A stretch of 64,000 nt of DNA from Clostridium intestinale DSM 6191 (GCF_900130055.1 NZ_FQXU01000009.1:184524-248523), one strand, 5' to 3'; positions 28,275 to 37,556 are shown, numbered from the stretch's first letter. Program-made: numbers and translations. The notes: generated by a model from the letters alone, not told the origin.

Positions 28275-31200
28275 ATGAGAAAAATGAAAACTATGGATGG
28301 TAATGCAGCAGCAGCTCATATAGCTTATGCATTTACCGAAGTTGCAGCGATTTACCCAATAACTCCTTCATCACCTATGGCAGAAAATGTTGATGAGTGG
28401 GTTGCCCAAGGAAGAAAGAATCTCTTTGGACAAACAGTTAAAGTTATGGAAATGCAATCAGAAGCAGGAGCTGCTGGAGCAGTTCACGGTTCACTACAAG
28501 CTGGTGCATTAACTACTACTTTCACTGCTTCTCAAGGTCTATTATTAATGATTCCTAATATGTATAAAATTGCAGGAGAATTACTTCCAGGAGTACTTCA
28601 CGTATCAGCTAGAGCATTAGCTACATCAGCTCTTAACATATTTGGTGATCACCAAGACGTTATGGCAGCTAGACAAACTGGTTTTGCTATGCTTGCAGAA
28701 GGTTCAGTTCAAGAAGTTATGGATTTAGCAGCTGTTGCCCATTTAACAGCTATTAAAACAAGAGTACCATTCTTAAACTTCTTTGATGGATTCAGAACAT
28801 CTCATGAAATTCAAAAAATTGAAGTTCTTGAATATGATGAATTATCTAAGTTAGTAGATTGGGAATGTGTAGACAGTTTTAAAAGAAGAGCTTTAAACCC
28901 TGATCATCCTGTAACAAGAGGAACAGCTCAAAATGCTGATATCTATTTCCAAGAAAGAGAAGTAGTTAACAACTACTACAACAACTTACCAGATACAGTT
29001 GAAAGCTACATGGCTGAAATAACTAAATTAACTGGTAGAGAATATCACTGTTTTGATTACTATGGTGCACCAGATGCTGATAGAGTTATCATAGCTATGG
29101 GTTCTGCAACAGATGTATGTGAAGAAACTATAGATTACTTAACAGCAAAAGGAGAAAAAGTTGGTTTAGTTAAAGTAAGACTATTCAGACCTTTCTCAAA
29201 TGAAAGATTATTAGCTGCTATTCCTAAAACTGTTAAGAAAATAGCTGTTTTAGATAGAACTAAAGAACCAGGATCAGCAGGAGAACCATTATACCTAGAT
29301 GTTAGAAATGCATTCTTTGGTAAAGATAATGCTCCATTAGTTGTTGGTGGTAGATTTGGTTTAGGATCAAAAGATCCAAATCCAGCACATATTGCTGCAG
29401 TTTATGCTAACTTAGCAAAAGCTGAACCTAAAAATGGATTCACAATAGGAATTGTTGATGACGTTACTAACTTATCACTAGATGTAACTGAAGATATTGA
29501 TGCTACACCAGTAGGAACTACAGCTTGTAAGTTCTGGGGATTAGGATCAGATGGTACAGTTGGTGCTAATAAGAGTGCTATCAAAATCATCGGAGATCAT
29601 ACAGAAATGTATGCACAAGCATATTTCTTCTATGATTCTAAAAAATCAGGTGGTATAACTGTATCTCACTTAAGATTTGGTAAAAAAGCAATTAAATCAC
29701 CATACTTAATAAACAAAGCTGATTTCGTTTCTTGTTCTAACCAATCATATGTTAATAAGTACAATGTACTTGATGGATTAAAACCAGGTGCAACTTTCTT
29801 ATTAAACACTATATGGTCTCCAGAAGAATTAGAAACAAAATTACCAGCTTCATATAAGAAATTTATAGCTGAAAACAACATTAAGTTCTACACTATAAAT
29901 GCTGTTAAGATAGCTCAAGAAATAGGTCTTGGTGGAAGATTCAACATGATAATGCAATCAGCTTTCTTTAAGCTTGCTAGCATAATACCAGTTGAAGATG
30001 CCGTTAAGTACTTAAAAGATGCTGTTGTTAAATCATACGGCAAAAAAGGTGAAAAAGTTGTTAACATGAATTATGCTGCTATTGATAGAGGAATCGAATC
30101 AATCGTTGCTATAGATGTACCTGAAAGCTGGAAATCAGCTGTAGAAGCAGAAGCTGCTGTAACTGCTGTACCAGAATTCATAAAGAAAATAGTTGAACCA
30201 ATGAACAGACAAGAAGGAGATAAACTTCCTGTATCTGCATTCTTAGGAATGGAAGATGGTACATTTGAAAATGGTACTGCTGCTTACGAAAAGAGAGGAA
30301 TAGCTATAAACGTTCCTGAATGGCAAGCAGATAAATGTATTCAATGTAACCAATGTTCATATGTTTGTCCTCATGCTGTAATCAGACCATTCTTATTAAA
30401 CGAAGAAGAAAAGAATGCAGTACCAGAAGGATTAAAATTAGTTCCAGCTAAGGCATTAAAGACAGAAACTCCATTATCATACACTATGGCTGTAAGCCCA
30501 CTAGATTGTACTGGTTGTGGAAACTGTGCTCAAGTATGTCCAGCACCTGGAAAAGCATTATTAATGAAACCACAAGAATCTCAACATGTTGAAATCGAAA
30601 GATGGGATTTTGTAACTAAGAAAGTAGCTGCAAAACCAAACCCAATGAATAAATTAACATTAAAAGGAAGCCAATTTGAGCAACCATTACTTGAGTTCTC
30701 TGGTGCTTGTGCTGGTTGTGGAGAAACTCCATACGCTAAGCTTGTAACTCAATTATTTGGTGATAGAATGATGGTAGCTAATGCTACTGGATGTTCATCA
30801 ATTTGGGGAGGATCTGCACCTTCAACTCCATACACTAAGAATCATCAAGGATATGGTCCAGCTTGGTCTAACTCATTATTTGAAGATAATGCTGAGTTTG
30901 GATTAGGTATGTTCTTAGGAGTTAAAGCTCAAAGAGAAAGATTAGAAGAACAAGCTAAGAAAGCAATAGAAGCTGGTGTATCTGAAGAAGCTAAAGCTGC
31001 TTTAGAAGACTGGTTAACTAATGTTAACAGTGGCGAAGGAACTAGAACAAGATCAGAAAGAGTTGTTGCAGCTCTACAAGGTGAAACTAACGAATTCGCT
31101 AAAGAATTATTAAAGAATAAAGACTACTTAACTAAGAGATCTCAATGGATCTTTGGTGGAGACGGTTGGGCTTACGATATAGGATTTGGTGGATTAGACC

Positions 31201-31784
31201 ATGTTATTGCATCAGGAGAAGATGTAAACATACTTGTATTTGATACAGAAGTTTACTCAAACACTGGTGGTCAATCATCTAAGTCAACTCCAACAGCTGC
31301 TATAGCTAAGTTTGCTGCATCTGGTAAGAGAACTAAGAAGAAAGATCTTGGAATGATAGCTATGAGCTATGGTTATGTATATGTTGCTCAAATTTCTATG
31401 GGAGCAGACAAAAACCAAACTCTTAAAGCTATAGCTGAAGCTGAAGCTTATCCAGGTCCATCATTAATCATAGCTTATGCTCCATGTATAAACCATGGAT
31501 TAAAAGCTGGTATGGGTAATTCTCAATTAGAAGCTAAAAAAGCTGTTGATTGTGGATATTGGGGTATGTACAGATTTAACCCAACATTAAAAGATGCTGG
31601 TAAAAATCCATTTACCTTAGATTCTAAAGAACCTAAAGAAGACTTTAAAGAATTCTTAATGGGTGAAGTTAGATACTCATCTCTTGCTAAGGCATTCCCA
31701 GAAGCAGCTGATGCTTTATTTGAGAAAACTTACCAAGATGCTATGGAAAGATTAGAATCTTACAAGAAGTTAGCTAATCAATAA
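28275..31784 (+). CDS. nifJ: Pyruvate:ferredoxin (flavodoxin) oxidoreductase
   Basis: Homodimeric PFOR, 1169 residues, which oxidises pyruvate to acetyl-CoA and CO2 and reduces ferredoxin or flavodoxin. All domains are in one chain: the pyruvate domain with YPITPSSPMAE at about 27, the central CoA domain, two [4Fe-4S] clusters (CIQCNQCSYVCP from about 688 and CTGCGNCAQVCP from about 745), a proximal-cluster motif CAGCGE near 812, and the thiamine-diphosphate motif GDGWAYDIG near 962. RBS AAGAGGGG precedes the ATG. Codon use is strongly biased, as in a highly expressed gene. Rex control is likely through the upstream flavodoxin promoter. Confidence 0.98.
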   Translation: MRKMKTMDGNAAAAHIAYAFTEVAAIYPITPSSPMAENVDEWVAQGRKNLFGQTVKVMEMQSEAGAAGAVHGSLQAGALTTTFTASQGLLLMIPNMYKIAGELLPGVLHVSARALATSALNIFGDHQDVMAARQTGFAMLAEGSVQEVMDLAAVAHLTAIKTRVPFLNFFDGFRTSHEIQKIEVLEYDELSKLVDWECVDSFKRRALNPDHPVTRGTAQNADIYFQEREVVNNYYNNLPDTVESYMAEITKLTGREYHCFDYYGAPDADRVIIAMGSATDVCEETIDYLTAKGEKVGLVKVRLFRPFSNERLLAAIPKTVKKIAVLDRTKEPGSAGEPLYLDVRNAFFGKDNAPLVVGGRFGLGSKDPNPAHIAAVYANLAKAEPKNGFTIGIVDDVTNLSLDVTEDIDATPVGTTACKFWGLGSDGTVGANKSAIKIIGDHTEMYAQAYFFYDSKKSGGITVSHLRFGKKAIKSPYLINKADFVSCSNQSYVNKYNVLDGLKPGATFLLNTIWSPEELETKLPASYKKFIAENNIKFYTINAVKIAQEIGLGGRFNMIMQSAFFKLASIIPVEDAVKYLKDAVVKSYGKKGEKVVNMNYAAIDRGIESIVAIDVPESWKSAVEAEAAVTAVPEFIKKIVEPMNRQEGDKLPVSAFLGMEDGTFENGTAAYEKRGIAINVPEWQADKCIQCNQCSYVCPHAVIRPFLLNEEEKNAVPEGLKLVPAKALKTETPLSYTMAVSPLDCTGCGNCAQVCPAPGKALLMKPQESQHVEIERWDFVTKKVAAKPNPMNKLTLKGSQFEQPLLEFSGACAGCGETPYAKLVTQLFGDRMMVANATGCSSIWGGSAPSTPYTKNHQGYGPAWSNSLFEDNAEFGLGMFLGVKAQRERLEEQAKKAIEAGVSEEAKAALEDWLTNVNSGEGTRTRSERVVAALQGETNEFAKELLKNKDYLTKRSQWIFGGDGWAYDIGFGGLDHVIASGEDVNILVFDTEVYSNTGGQSSKSTPTAAIAKFAASGKRTKKKDLGMIAMSYGYVYVAQISMGADKNQTLKAIAEAEAYPGPSLIIAYAPCINHGLKAGMGNSQLEAKKAVDCGYWGMYRFNPTLKDAGKNPFTLDSKEPKEDFKEFLMGEVRYSSLAKAFPEAADALFEKTYQDAMERLESYKKLANQ

Positions 31785-31803
31785 TTAATAATAAATAACA
31801 AAT

Positions 31804-31840
31804 AAAAGGGATCTAGAGCTTTCTAGGTCTCTTTTTTTAG
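31804..31840 (+). terminator. Intrinsic terminator of PFOR
   Basis: GGGATCTAG pairs with CTAGGTCTC (with G-T pairs), followed by a run of seven T. Confidence 0.88.
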
Positions 31841-31848
31841 GTTCTAAA

Positions 31849-31880
31849 TGTTAAGAATATGTTAAGGAAGTAAATGTTAT
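31849..31880. promoter_or_regulatory. Possible Pho box before DUF47-pit
   Basis: TGTTAA occurs at 31849 and 31860, an 11-bp period, with TGTTAT at 31875. The reverse complement TTAACA in 11-bp repeats is the Firmicute PhoP box. It lies about 200 bp before the gene, in a 300-bp gap (31785-32084) that otherwise shows only AT-rich sequence. The match is suggestive only. Confidence 0.35.
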
Positions 31881-32084
31881 TTAACTTAAGAAGATAAAAA
31901 AACATGCACAAATACTAAAAAGAAGCATTTATATAGGCTGAAAAATGACAAATAGATAAATGTAAATGTTTTTTAACGCAAGAATAACAAACTTATGCTG
32001 GTCTTAATATTCTTAATATAGATTTAACAATGGAGTATTATTATAAGGTAGTATTACTATATACATAAGGAGAGGACAGATATC

Positions 32085-32708
32085 ATGTTTAATTTTTCAC
32101 CTAAAAATGATAAGTTTTATGATTTATTTATCGAGTTTACTAGTATTATAGAAGAGGCTTCAAATGAACTTACGTTATTGTCAAGAAACGTAGAGGATGC
32201 AGAAGATATAAGCTTAAGATTAAAGGATATAGAACATAAAGGTGATGACTTAGTTCATAAGATTTTACAAGAACTAAATAATAGTTTTATAACTCCACTT
32301 GATAGAGAGGATATATTACTAATAGTTAAAAGACTAGATGATGTCGTTGATAATATAGAGGACATATCTGGAAGATATCTTATGTACGATATAAAAACTA
32401 GTAGAGAAAAAAGTTATACTATAGTGGACCTTATAAATGAATCTTGCCAAAAGATGAGGGATTTATTTATAAAGTTACAAAATTTCAAAACTGATGACAG
32501 TATTTATAAGGTAATATCAGAATTAAATCTTTTAGAAACAAAAGGTGATTATGCATACAGAGATGGTATGAGAGAGCTTTTTACAACAGAAGTAAATAAT
32601 ATTGAAATTATAGTTTGGAAAGATTTATATGAAAAGCTAGAAAAAACATTAGACTCCTGTGAAACCTTAGCTAATGTTGTTGAAGGAGTTGTAATGAAGC
32701 ATGCTTAA
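32085..32708 (+). CDS. DUF47 (PhoU-like) phosphate transport regulator
   Basis: A 207-residue all-helical cytoplasmic protein of the DUF47/PhoU-like family. Helices carry the metal-binding-like acidic patterns IEHKGDDLVHKI near residue 49 and LETKGDYAYRDGM near 148, typical of the family (E-x-x-x-D). RBS AAGGAGAGG precedes the ATG. It overlaps the start of pit by 8 bp, so the two are translationally coupled; such pairs are standard, with the DUF47 protein thought to regulate the Pit channel. Confidence 0.92.
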   Translation: MFNFSPKNDKFYDLFIEFTSIIEEASNELTLLSRNVEDAEDISLRLKDIEHKGDDLVHKILQELNNSFITPLDREDILLIVKRLDDVVDNIEDISGRYLMYDIKTSREKSYTIVDLINESCQKMRDLFIKLQNFKTDDSIYKVISELNLLETKGDYAYRDGMRELFTTEVNNIEIIVWKDLYEKLEKTLDSCETLANVVEGVVMKHA

Positions 32709-33699
32709 TTCTACTCAACTAATAACTATAATAATAGTTATATTAGCTTTAGCATTCGATTTTATAAATGGATTTCATGATACAGCTAATGCAATAGCTA
32801 GTTCAGTAACTACAAGAGCACTTTCTCCACAGAAGGCAATTTTAATGTCAGCAGGGTTAAACTTTATAGGAGCACTTGTTAGCACAAAGGTTGCAACAAC
32901 TATTGGATCAGGTATAATACACGATGGTGGAGCCCCTATAAAAGTAGTTTTAGCCGCTATTATTGCAGCTATTATATGGAATTTAGTTACTTGGTATGTT
33001 GGTATTCCAAGTAGTTCTTCTCATGCTCTTATAGGAGGACTAATAGGAGCAGCTATAGCATTTTCAGGAAGTATACATACAGTAAATTGGGCAACCTTTT
33101 TTATTAAAGTAGTTTTGTGGTTATTTTTATCGCCTGTTATAGGATTTATATTTGGATACATAGTCATGACCACTATAAACTGGATTTTTAGAAAAACTAA
33201 ACCTGCAAAAGCAACAAAAGGATTTTTAAAAGCTCAGGTTTTATCAGCAGCTTTCCTTGCATTTAATCATGGAAGTAATGATGCTCAGAAATCAATGGGA
33301 ATAATATCTTTAGCACTGTTTAGTGGTGGTGTGATAGGAAGTTTCCATGTTCCGTTATGGGTTAAATTAGCCTGCGCAACTGCGATGGCACTAGGAACCT
33401 CTGTAGGTGGATGGAGAATTATTAAGACCATGGGAAGTGGGATGGCAAAATTAACTCCGGCTTCAGGGTTTTCAGCTGATTTAACAAGCTCAGCCGTAAT
33501 ATTTACTGCTACTATGATGGATGCCCCAGTAAGTACTACACATATAGTATCTACCTCTATTATGGGAGTATCAGCAGCTAAAAGACTTTCAGCTGTAAGA
33601 TGGGGAGTAGCAAAAAATATTGTTACAACTTGGGTGGTAACTATACCATCTTGTGCACTAGTTGGTGCTATAGTTTCATTAATTGTAAATCACATATAA
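32701..33699 (+). CDS. pit: Inorganic phosphate transporter, Pit family
   Basis: A 332-residue polytopic membrane carrier for phosphate (metal-phosphate/H+ symport in characterised homologues). The two inverted repeats of the family are visible: FDFINGFHDTANAIA near residue 14 and FLAFNHGSNDAQKSMG near 182, each with the GANDxAN-like signature, plus PSSSSHALIGG and APVSTTHIVSTSIMG. About ten membrane segments. The start overlaps the end of the DUF47 gene, with RBS GAAGGAG inside it. A terminator follows. Confidence 0.95.
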   Translation: MLNSTQLITIIIVILALAFDFINGFHDTANAIASSVTTRALSPQKAILMSAGLNFIGALVSTKVATTIGSGIIHDGGAPIKVVLAAIIAAIIWNLVTWYVGIPSSSSHALIGGLIGAAIAFSGSIHTVNWATFFIKVVLWLFLSPVIGFIFGYIVMTTINWIFRKTKPAKATKGFLKAQVLSAAFLAFNHGSNDAQKSMGIISLALFSGGVIGSFHVPLWVKLACATAMALGTSVGGWRIIKTMGSGMAKLTPASGFSADLTSSAVIFTATMMDAPVSTTHIVSTSIMGVSAAKRLSAVRWGVAKNIVTTWVVTIPSCALVGAIVSLIVNHI

Positions 33700-33707
33700 G
33701 ATTATTT

Positions 33708-33735
33708 AACTCGGTAGAAATGCCGAGTTTTATTA
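33708..33735 (+). terminator. Intrinsic terminator of pit
   Basis: AACTCGG and CCGAGTT flank a 9-base loop, followed by TTATTAT. Confidence 0.85.
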
Positions 33736-33742
33736 TATATAT

Positions 33743-33772
33743 AAATAAAAAAACTCAGCCTAAGCTGAGTTT
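33743..33772 (-). terminator. Intrinsic terminator of the flavodoxin-like gene, overlapping its stop codon
   Basis: On the minus strand AAACTCAGC and GCTGAGTTT form the stem, then a run of T. The stop codon (33757-33755) lies within the distal arm, so the end of the gene and the terminator share bases. Confidence 0.85.
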
Positions 33773-34243
33773 TTCATTTATCAGGAAGCTTTCTAAATTA
33801 CCCATATAATTTAGAGCTTTAACATCTCTTCTATTTATAATAATTTTGAAGTTTGGATTTATGTTTAAAATTTCTTCAATCAATGAAAAAGTTTTTTCAC
33901 CGCCATTGCCACCCTGAGTACAAAAAAGGCTAATTGAATTTATATCTTCTTTGTATTTATTAATAAAAGTTCTAATAGCTGGTGGTATGTGTGAAGCCCA
34001 TACTGGGAATCCTAATATTATATGATTAAAGTGTTTTGGATTATTTGAGATAGGAGCAATTTTTGTTTCTTTTCCAGTTATAGCTTCATAACTATTAGTT
34101 AAAAAACTAAAAATTCCTTTTCTTTTTTTCCAATCTATAATTTCTTCCATGGGACAGTTTAATAAGTCCGATAGGTCTTGGGCTACTGATGCAGTATTTT
34201 TTGTCCTTGAGTAATAATAAATGATACTACTGGCACTTTCCAT
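33755..34243 (-). CDS. Flavodoxin-like protein
   Basis: A 162-residue protein of the flavodoxin-like fold. The N-terminal FMN phosphate loop reads YYSRTKNTASVA near residues 9-20, and the family LGFPVWASHIPPAIRTFI and LFCTQGGNGG segments contact the isoalloxazine ring in relatives. It is more similar in layout to the flavodoxin_4/NADPH quinone reductase-like group than to electron-carrier flavodoxins. RBS AGGGGGAA precedes the ATG. It is monocistronic and convergent with pit. Substrate or partner unknown. Confidence 0.85.
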   Translation of the reverse strand: MESASSIIYYYSRTKNTASVAQDLSDLLNCPMEEIIDWKKRKGIFSFLTNSYEAITGKETKIAPISNNPKHFNHIILGFPVWASHIPPAIRTFINKYKEDINSISLFCTQGGNGGEKTFSLIEEILNINPNFKIIINRRDVKALNYMGNLESFLINEKLSLG

Positions 34244-34371
34244 TTCTTTCCCCCTAAAATATTAACTTAAATACTATTATAACAGAGATTTTTAAGAAGT
34301 AAATGATATAATTAACTACTTAAGTTTTATATCCATGGAAAATTTAGTATAATTTAATAAAAGAAATTTAG

Positions 34372-34980
34372 GTGGTGGTTGAGATTTATAGAATAAATGT
34401 TGTATTGTTTAATGACTTTGAAACTTTAGATGTATTTGGACCAGTAGAGATTTTTGGATGTGTTAAAGAAGAGTTCAAAATGAATTTTATATCTATGGAT
34501 TCCGGTATAATAACAAGTTCTCAGGGGGTAAAAATCCAAACAGATAAGTATGAATATTCTCCAAAATATAAAGAGATATTGTTTATTCCAGGGGGAGCTG
34601 GAACTAGAAAAGGTGTAGAGGACTATAAACTATTAAAATATATTAAAGATATATCACTTAACTCAAAATATATATTAACTGTTTGCACAGGTTCTGCATT
34701 ATTAGCTAAGTCAGGTTTACTTGATGGAAGAGAAGCAACTTCTAATAAGAGAGCTTTTAATTGGGTTAAGGAGCAAAGTGATAAAGTATTGTGGATAAAA
34801 GAGGCCAGATGGGTAAAGGATGGTAATATATATACATCTTCAGGAGTTTCAGCAGGTATAGATATGAGTTTAGGATTTATAAGTGATATCTTAGGAAGAG
34901 ATGTAGCTTTAAATATATGTAATAGAATTGAATATATATGGAATGAAGATCCTAAAAAAGATTTATTTAAAGTTGAATAA
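34372..34980 (+). CDS. DJ-1/PfpI family protein (AraC-N-like branch)
   Basis: About 200 residues. The nucleophile Cys is in LTVCTGSALLAKSG near residue 105, and the acidic partner is in FGPVEIFG near residue 25; YTSSGVSAGIDM near residue 165 is typical of the branch fused elsewhere to AraC regulators. The start is uncertain: GTG 34372 and 34375 lie within AGGTGGTGG, which itself looks like the RBS. A rare ATT at 34384 would give the usual family start IYRINVVLFNDFE. Function unknown. It is monocistronic. Confidence 0.83.
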   Translation: MVVEIYRINVVLFNDFETLDVFGPVEIFGCVKEEFKMNFISMDSGIITSSQGVKIQTDKYEYSPKYKEILFIPGGAGTRKGVEDYKLLKYIKDISLNSKYILTVCTGSALLAKSGLLDGREATSNKRAFNWVKEQSDKVLWIKEARWVKDGNIYTSSGVSAGIDMSLGFISDILGRDVALNICNRIEYIWNEDPKKDLFKVE

Positions 34981-35090
34981 TAGAGAAAAAATTAATGACT
35001 TAATTATAAATGTATGCTATATTATTTTATATGTAAAATATTTTGATTATCAAAGTTTATTAAAAGAAAAGTAAGTTGGAGGATTAAAAT

Positions 35091-36254
35091 ATGAGGATTG
35101 AACCTAAGTTTAGAGGTTTTATATGTACAGCAGCTCACCCGATTGGCTGTGAAGAAAATGTTAGAGAACAAATAGAGTATGTGAAATCAAAAGGTGAAAT
35201 TGAAGGAGCTAAAAACGTACTAATAATAGGAGCTTCTACTGGATATGGATTAGCTTCAAGAATAGTTGCAACTTTTTCAACAGGTGCTAATACCTTAGGA
35301 ATAAGTTTTGAAAAAGAAGCTAGTGAAAAAAGAACAGCAACACCTGGCTGGTATAACAATAAAGCATTTGAGAAATTTGCAAAAGAACAAGGTGGATTTC
35401 ACAAAAGTATAAATGGAGATGCTTTTTCAAATGAAATAAAAGCAGAAGCTATTGATGAAATAAAAAATAATATGGGTAAAATAGATTTAGTAATATATTC
35501 TTTAGCATCACCTAGAAGAAAAGATCCTGTGTCTGGAGAGGTTTATTCTTCAGTATTAAAGACTATAGGAGAAGACTTCAAAAGTAAGACTTTAGATTTC
35601 CATAGTTTTAAGATAAGCGATGTTGAAGTGGAAAGAGCAACAGAAGAAGAAATTCAAGGAACCATTAAAGTTATGGGCGGAGAAGATTGGAAGCTGTGGA
35701 TGGAAGCTTTAAAAGAAGCTAACGTATTAGAAGAGGGAGTAAGAACATTAGCTTACTCTTATATAGGTTCTGAATTGACTTATCCAATGTATAATAACGG
35801 AACTATTGGAATGGCTAAAAAGGATTTAGATGAAAAAAGCAAAGAAATAAACCTTATGCTAAAAGATCTAAAAGGTGAAGCTTATGTATCTGTAAATAAA
35901 GGCTTAGTAACTCAAGCATCTTCCGCTATACCTGTAGTATCGCTTTATATATCTATAATGTTTAAAGTTATGAAGGAAAAAGGAATACATGAAGGTTGTA
36001 TAGAGCAATGTTATAGATTATTCTCAGAAAGATTATATGGAGGAGAGTTAGCTCTAGATGAAGCAGGTAGAATTAGAATAGATGACCTAGAAATGAGAGA
36101 AGATGTTCAACAGGAAATTAAAGATATATGGGATAAAGTTAATAGTGAAAATGTAAGAGAGTACTCAGATGCAGAAGGATTTAGAGAAGATTTTCTTAAG
36201 CTGTTTGGATTTGGGTTTGAAAATATAGATTACACTAAGGATGTTGAGATTTAA
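35091..36254 (+). CDS. fabV: Trans-2-enoyl-ACP/CoA reductase (FabV/Ter type)
   Basis: A 387-residue NADH-dependent reductase of the extended short-chain dehydrogenase type, used for the last step of fatty acid elongation or for crotonyl-CoA reduction. The nucleotide site is IIGASTGYGLAS near residue 45; the catalytic Tyr-x8-Lys is Y234 to K243 (YNNGTIGMAK). RBS GGAGGATT precedes the ATG. It is monocistronic with no clear terminator before the xpt leader. Which substrate (acyl-ACP or acyl-CoA) it uses cannot be told from sequence. Confidence 0.95.
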   Translation: MRIEPKFRGFICTAAHPIGCEENVREQIEYVKSKGEIEGAKNVLIIGASTGYGLASRIVATFSTGANTLGISFEKEASEKRTATPGWYNNKAFEKFAKEQGGFHKSINGDAFSNEIKAEAIDEIKNNMGKIDLVIYSLASPRRKDPVSGEVYSSVLKTIGEDFKSKTLDFHSFKISDVEVERATEEEIQGTIKVMGGEDWKLWMEALKEANVLEEGVRTLAYSYIGSELTYPMYNNGTIGMAKKDLDEKSKEINLMLKDLKGEAYVSVNKGLVTQASSAIPVVSLYISIMFKVMKEKGIHEGCIEQCYRLFSERLYGGELALDEAGRIRIDDLEMREDVQQEIKDIWDKVNSENVREYSDAEGFREDFLKLFGFGFENIDYTKDVEI

Positions 36255-36313
36255 AATAAAAAAAGTTGATTTGTTCTTAAAAATAATATAACATAAAGTT
36301 AAAAGAGAATATA

Positions 36314-36452
36314 ACTTCAGTTCGTATATGCATGGAAATATGGTCCAAGTGTCTCTACCGGGAGCCTTTAAACTACCCGACTACGAACGTTATTTTGGTG
36401 TTTTTAACTTATGCCTATGAACTGAAGTCTTTTTAGTTCATAGGTTTTTTTT
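36314..36452 (+). promoter_or_regulatory. Guanine riboswitch with terminator, upstream of xpt
   Basis: P1 pairs GTTCGTA (36320-36326) with TACGAAC (36382-36388). The aptamer core has ATATGG, GTCTCTACC and CCCGACTACG, and the base before GACTACG is C, which marks the guanine/hypoxanthine class. The expression platform is CCTATGAACT/AGTTCATAGG (36414-36444) with a T-run. ACTTCAGTTC (36314-36323) can instead pair with GAACTGAAGT (36419-36428) as antiterminator and overlaps P1, so guanine binding should turn expression off. Confidence 0.95.
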
Positions 36453-36461
36453 ATTCTTTAG

Positions 36462-36642
36462 AAAGCTAAATACCTTATGATGTAGACGTATTTCATAGCT
36501 TTATTAAACTCAATAGATTTATTTACATATAAAGAATAAAAAACAAGAAAATTGAGCACCTGCCAGTTTTTCCTCACATGCGTTTGGAAAGGCAGATGTG
36601 CAAAAAAAATCGACGGCTAAAAGTCGCCTTGACGATTTTTTA
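36462..36642 (+). promoter_or_regulatory. Second structured leader and terminator before xpt
   Basis: After the guanine riboswitch come a hairpin AAAGCTA/TAGCTTT (36462-36502, inner AATAC/GTATT), a long hairpin 36556-36601 with CTGCC/GGCAG and TTTCC/GGAAA, and a terminator AAAAAATCG/CGATTTTTT (36604-36641, inner GGC/GCC) ending 7 bases before the xpt RBS. I do not recognise the class. It could be a second sensor in tandem or a promoter-proximal attenuator. Confidence 0.65.
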
Positions 36643-36660
36643 TTATTAGGAGGAAAAGTA

Positions 36661-37233
36661 ATGGAATTATTAAAAAACAAAATAAGAGAAGAAGGAAAAG
36701 TTTTACCAGGAAATATACTAAAGGTTGATTCCTTTTTAAATCATCAAATGGATGTGAAACTTTTTAATGAGATGGGAAAAGAGTTTAAAAAAAGAATGGA
36801 AGGAAAGAAGATAGATAAGATACTTACTATAGAGGCTTCAGGAATAGGTATAGCTACTATATTATCGCAACACTTTGACTATGTTCCTGTAGTATTTGCT
36901 AAAAAGATAGCATCAGCTAATATGGATAAAGAAGTATATCATTCTAGAGTTCAATCTTTCACTAAAAATAAAATTTATGATGTAGTTGTTAATAAAAGAT
37001 TTATAAATAAAAAAGAAAGAATACTTATTATAGATGACTTCTTAGCTAATGGATGCGCTGCTTGTGGATTAATAGATGTTGTTAGACAAGCTGAGGCTGA
37101 ACCAGTAGCAGTAGGTATAGTTATAGAAAAAGGCTTCCAACCTGGAAGATCGGAAATAGAAAAGCAAGGAGTTCCAGTGGAATCTTTAGCAATAATAGAT
37201 AAATTAGAAGAGGGACAAGTTTACTTTAAATAA
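36661..37233 (+). CDS. xpt: Xanthine phosphoribosyltransferase
   Basis: Purine salvage enzyme, 190 residues, making XMP from xanthine and PRPP. The PRPP loop is [17 protein letters not shown] near residue 122, and the N-terminal [12 protein letters not shown] and [12 protein letters not shown] are typical of Xpt. ATG 36661 is chosen because AGGAGGAAAAG lies before it; a GTG at 36598 would read through the terminator hairpin. It is controlled by a guanine riboswitch and a second attenuator in series. A T-rich hairpin follows the stop. Confidence 0.96.
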   Translation: MELLKNKIREEGKVLPGNILKVDSFLNHQMDVKLFNEMGKEFKKRMEGKKIDKILTIEASGIGIATILSQHFDYVPVVFAKKIASANMDKEVYHSRVQSFTKNKIYDVVVNKRFINKKERILIIDDFLANGCAACGLIDVVRQAEAEPVAVGIVIEKGFQPGRSEIEKQGVPVESLAIIDKLEEGQVYFK

Positions 37234-37259
37234 AAAGGAGACTTGTTCTCTTTTTTTAG
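37231..37259 (+). terminator. Probable terminator of xpt
   Basis: AAAAAGGAGA and TCTCTTTTTT pair (one G-T) around CTTGT, with a T-run. The stem is AT-rich, so strength is modest. Confidence 0.55.
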
Positions 37260-37545
37260 TTATTAGGTTAACAAAATTTGTTTATTTATATAAATGTGTA
37301 CGTGTAGTTATTTAAAAAAATATGAATAATATAGGGGATTTTATAACATAATAAATATAATTACTAGTAAATAAGAATTATTTTCGATTGAATTAGTAAT
37401 GCTAAATAAATATATATCAGCATTATTCCTTAGAATATGTGGATATATCTAAAAACAATTAAAATAGTGCCATTAATAATATGTTATCTCGTTAAATATT
37501 TATTTAACAAATCAATATAAAATACCTATGTTAAATAATTAATTA
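37257..37545. promoter_or_regulatory. Candidate operators upstream of the adhE leader
   Basis: TAGTTATTAGGTTAACAA at 37257-37274 matches the Rex consensus at 12 of 14 positions; 37528-37545 matches at 11 of 14 and abuts the -35. GTTAAATA-TT-TATTTAAC at 37491-37508 is a perfect 8-bp inverted repeat with a different spacing. The rest of the 402-bp gap (37234-37635) is AT-rich with hairpin-like inverted repeats ATTACTA/TAGTAAT (37371-37410) and AATGCT/AGCATT (37400-37426). Rex control of adhE is known in clostridia. Confidence 0.45.
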
Positions 37546-37556
37546 ATAAAATATAG

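Noticed and set aside
36598-36660. N-terminal extension of xpt from GTG 36598
   Set aside because: It would translate the leader terminator; the strong RBS and family length support ATG 36661.
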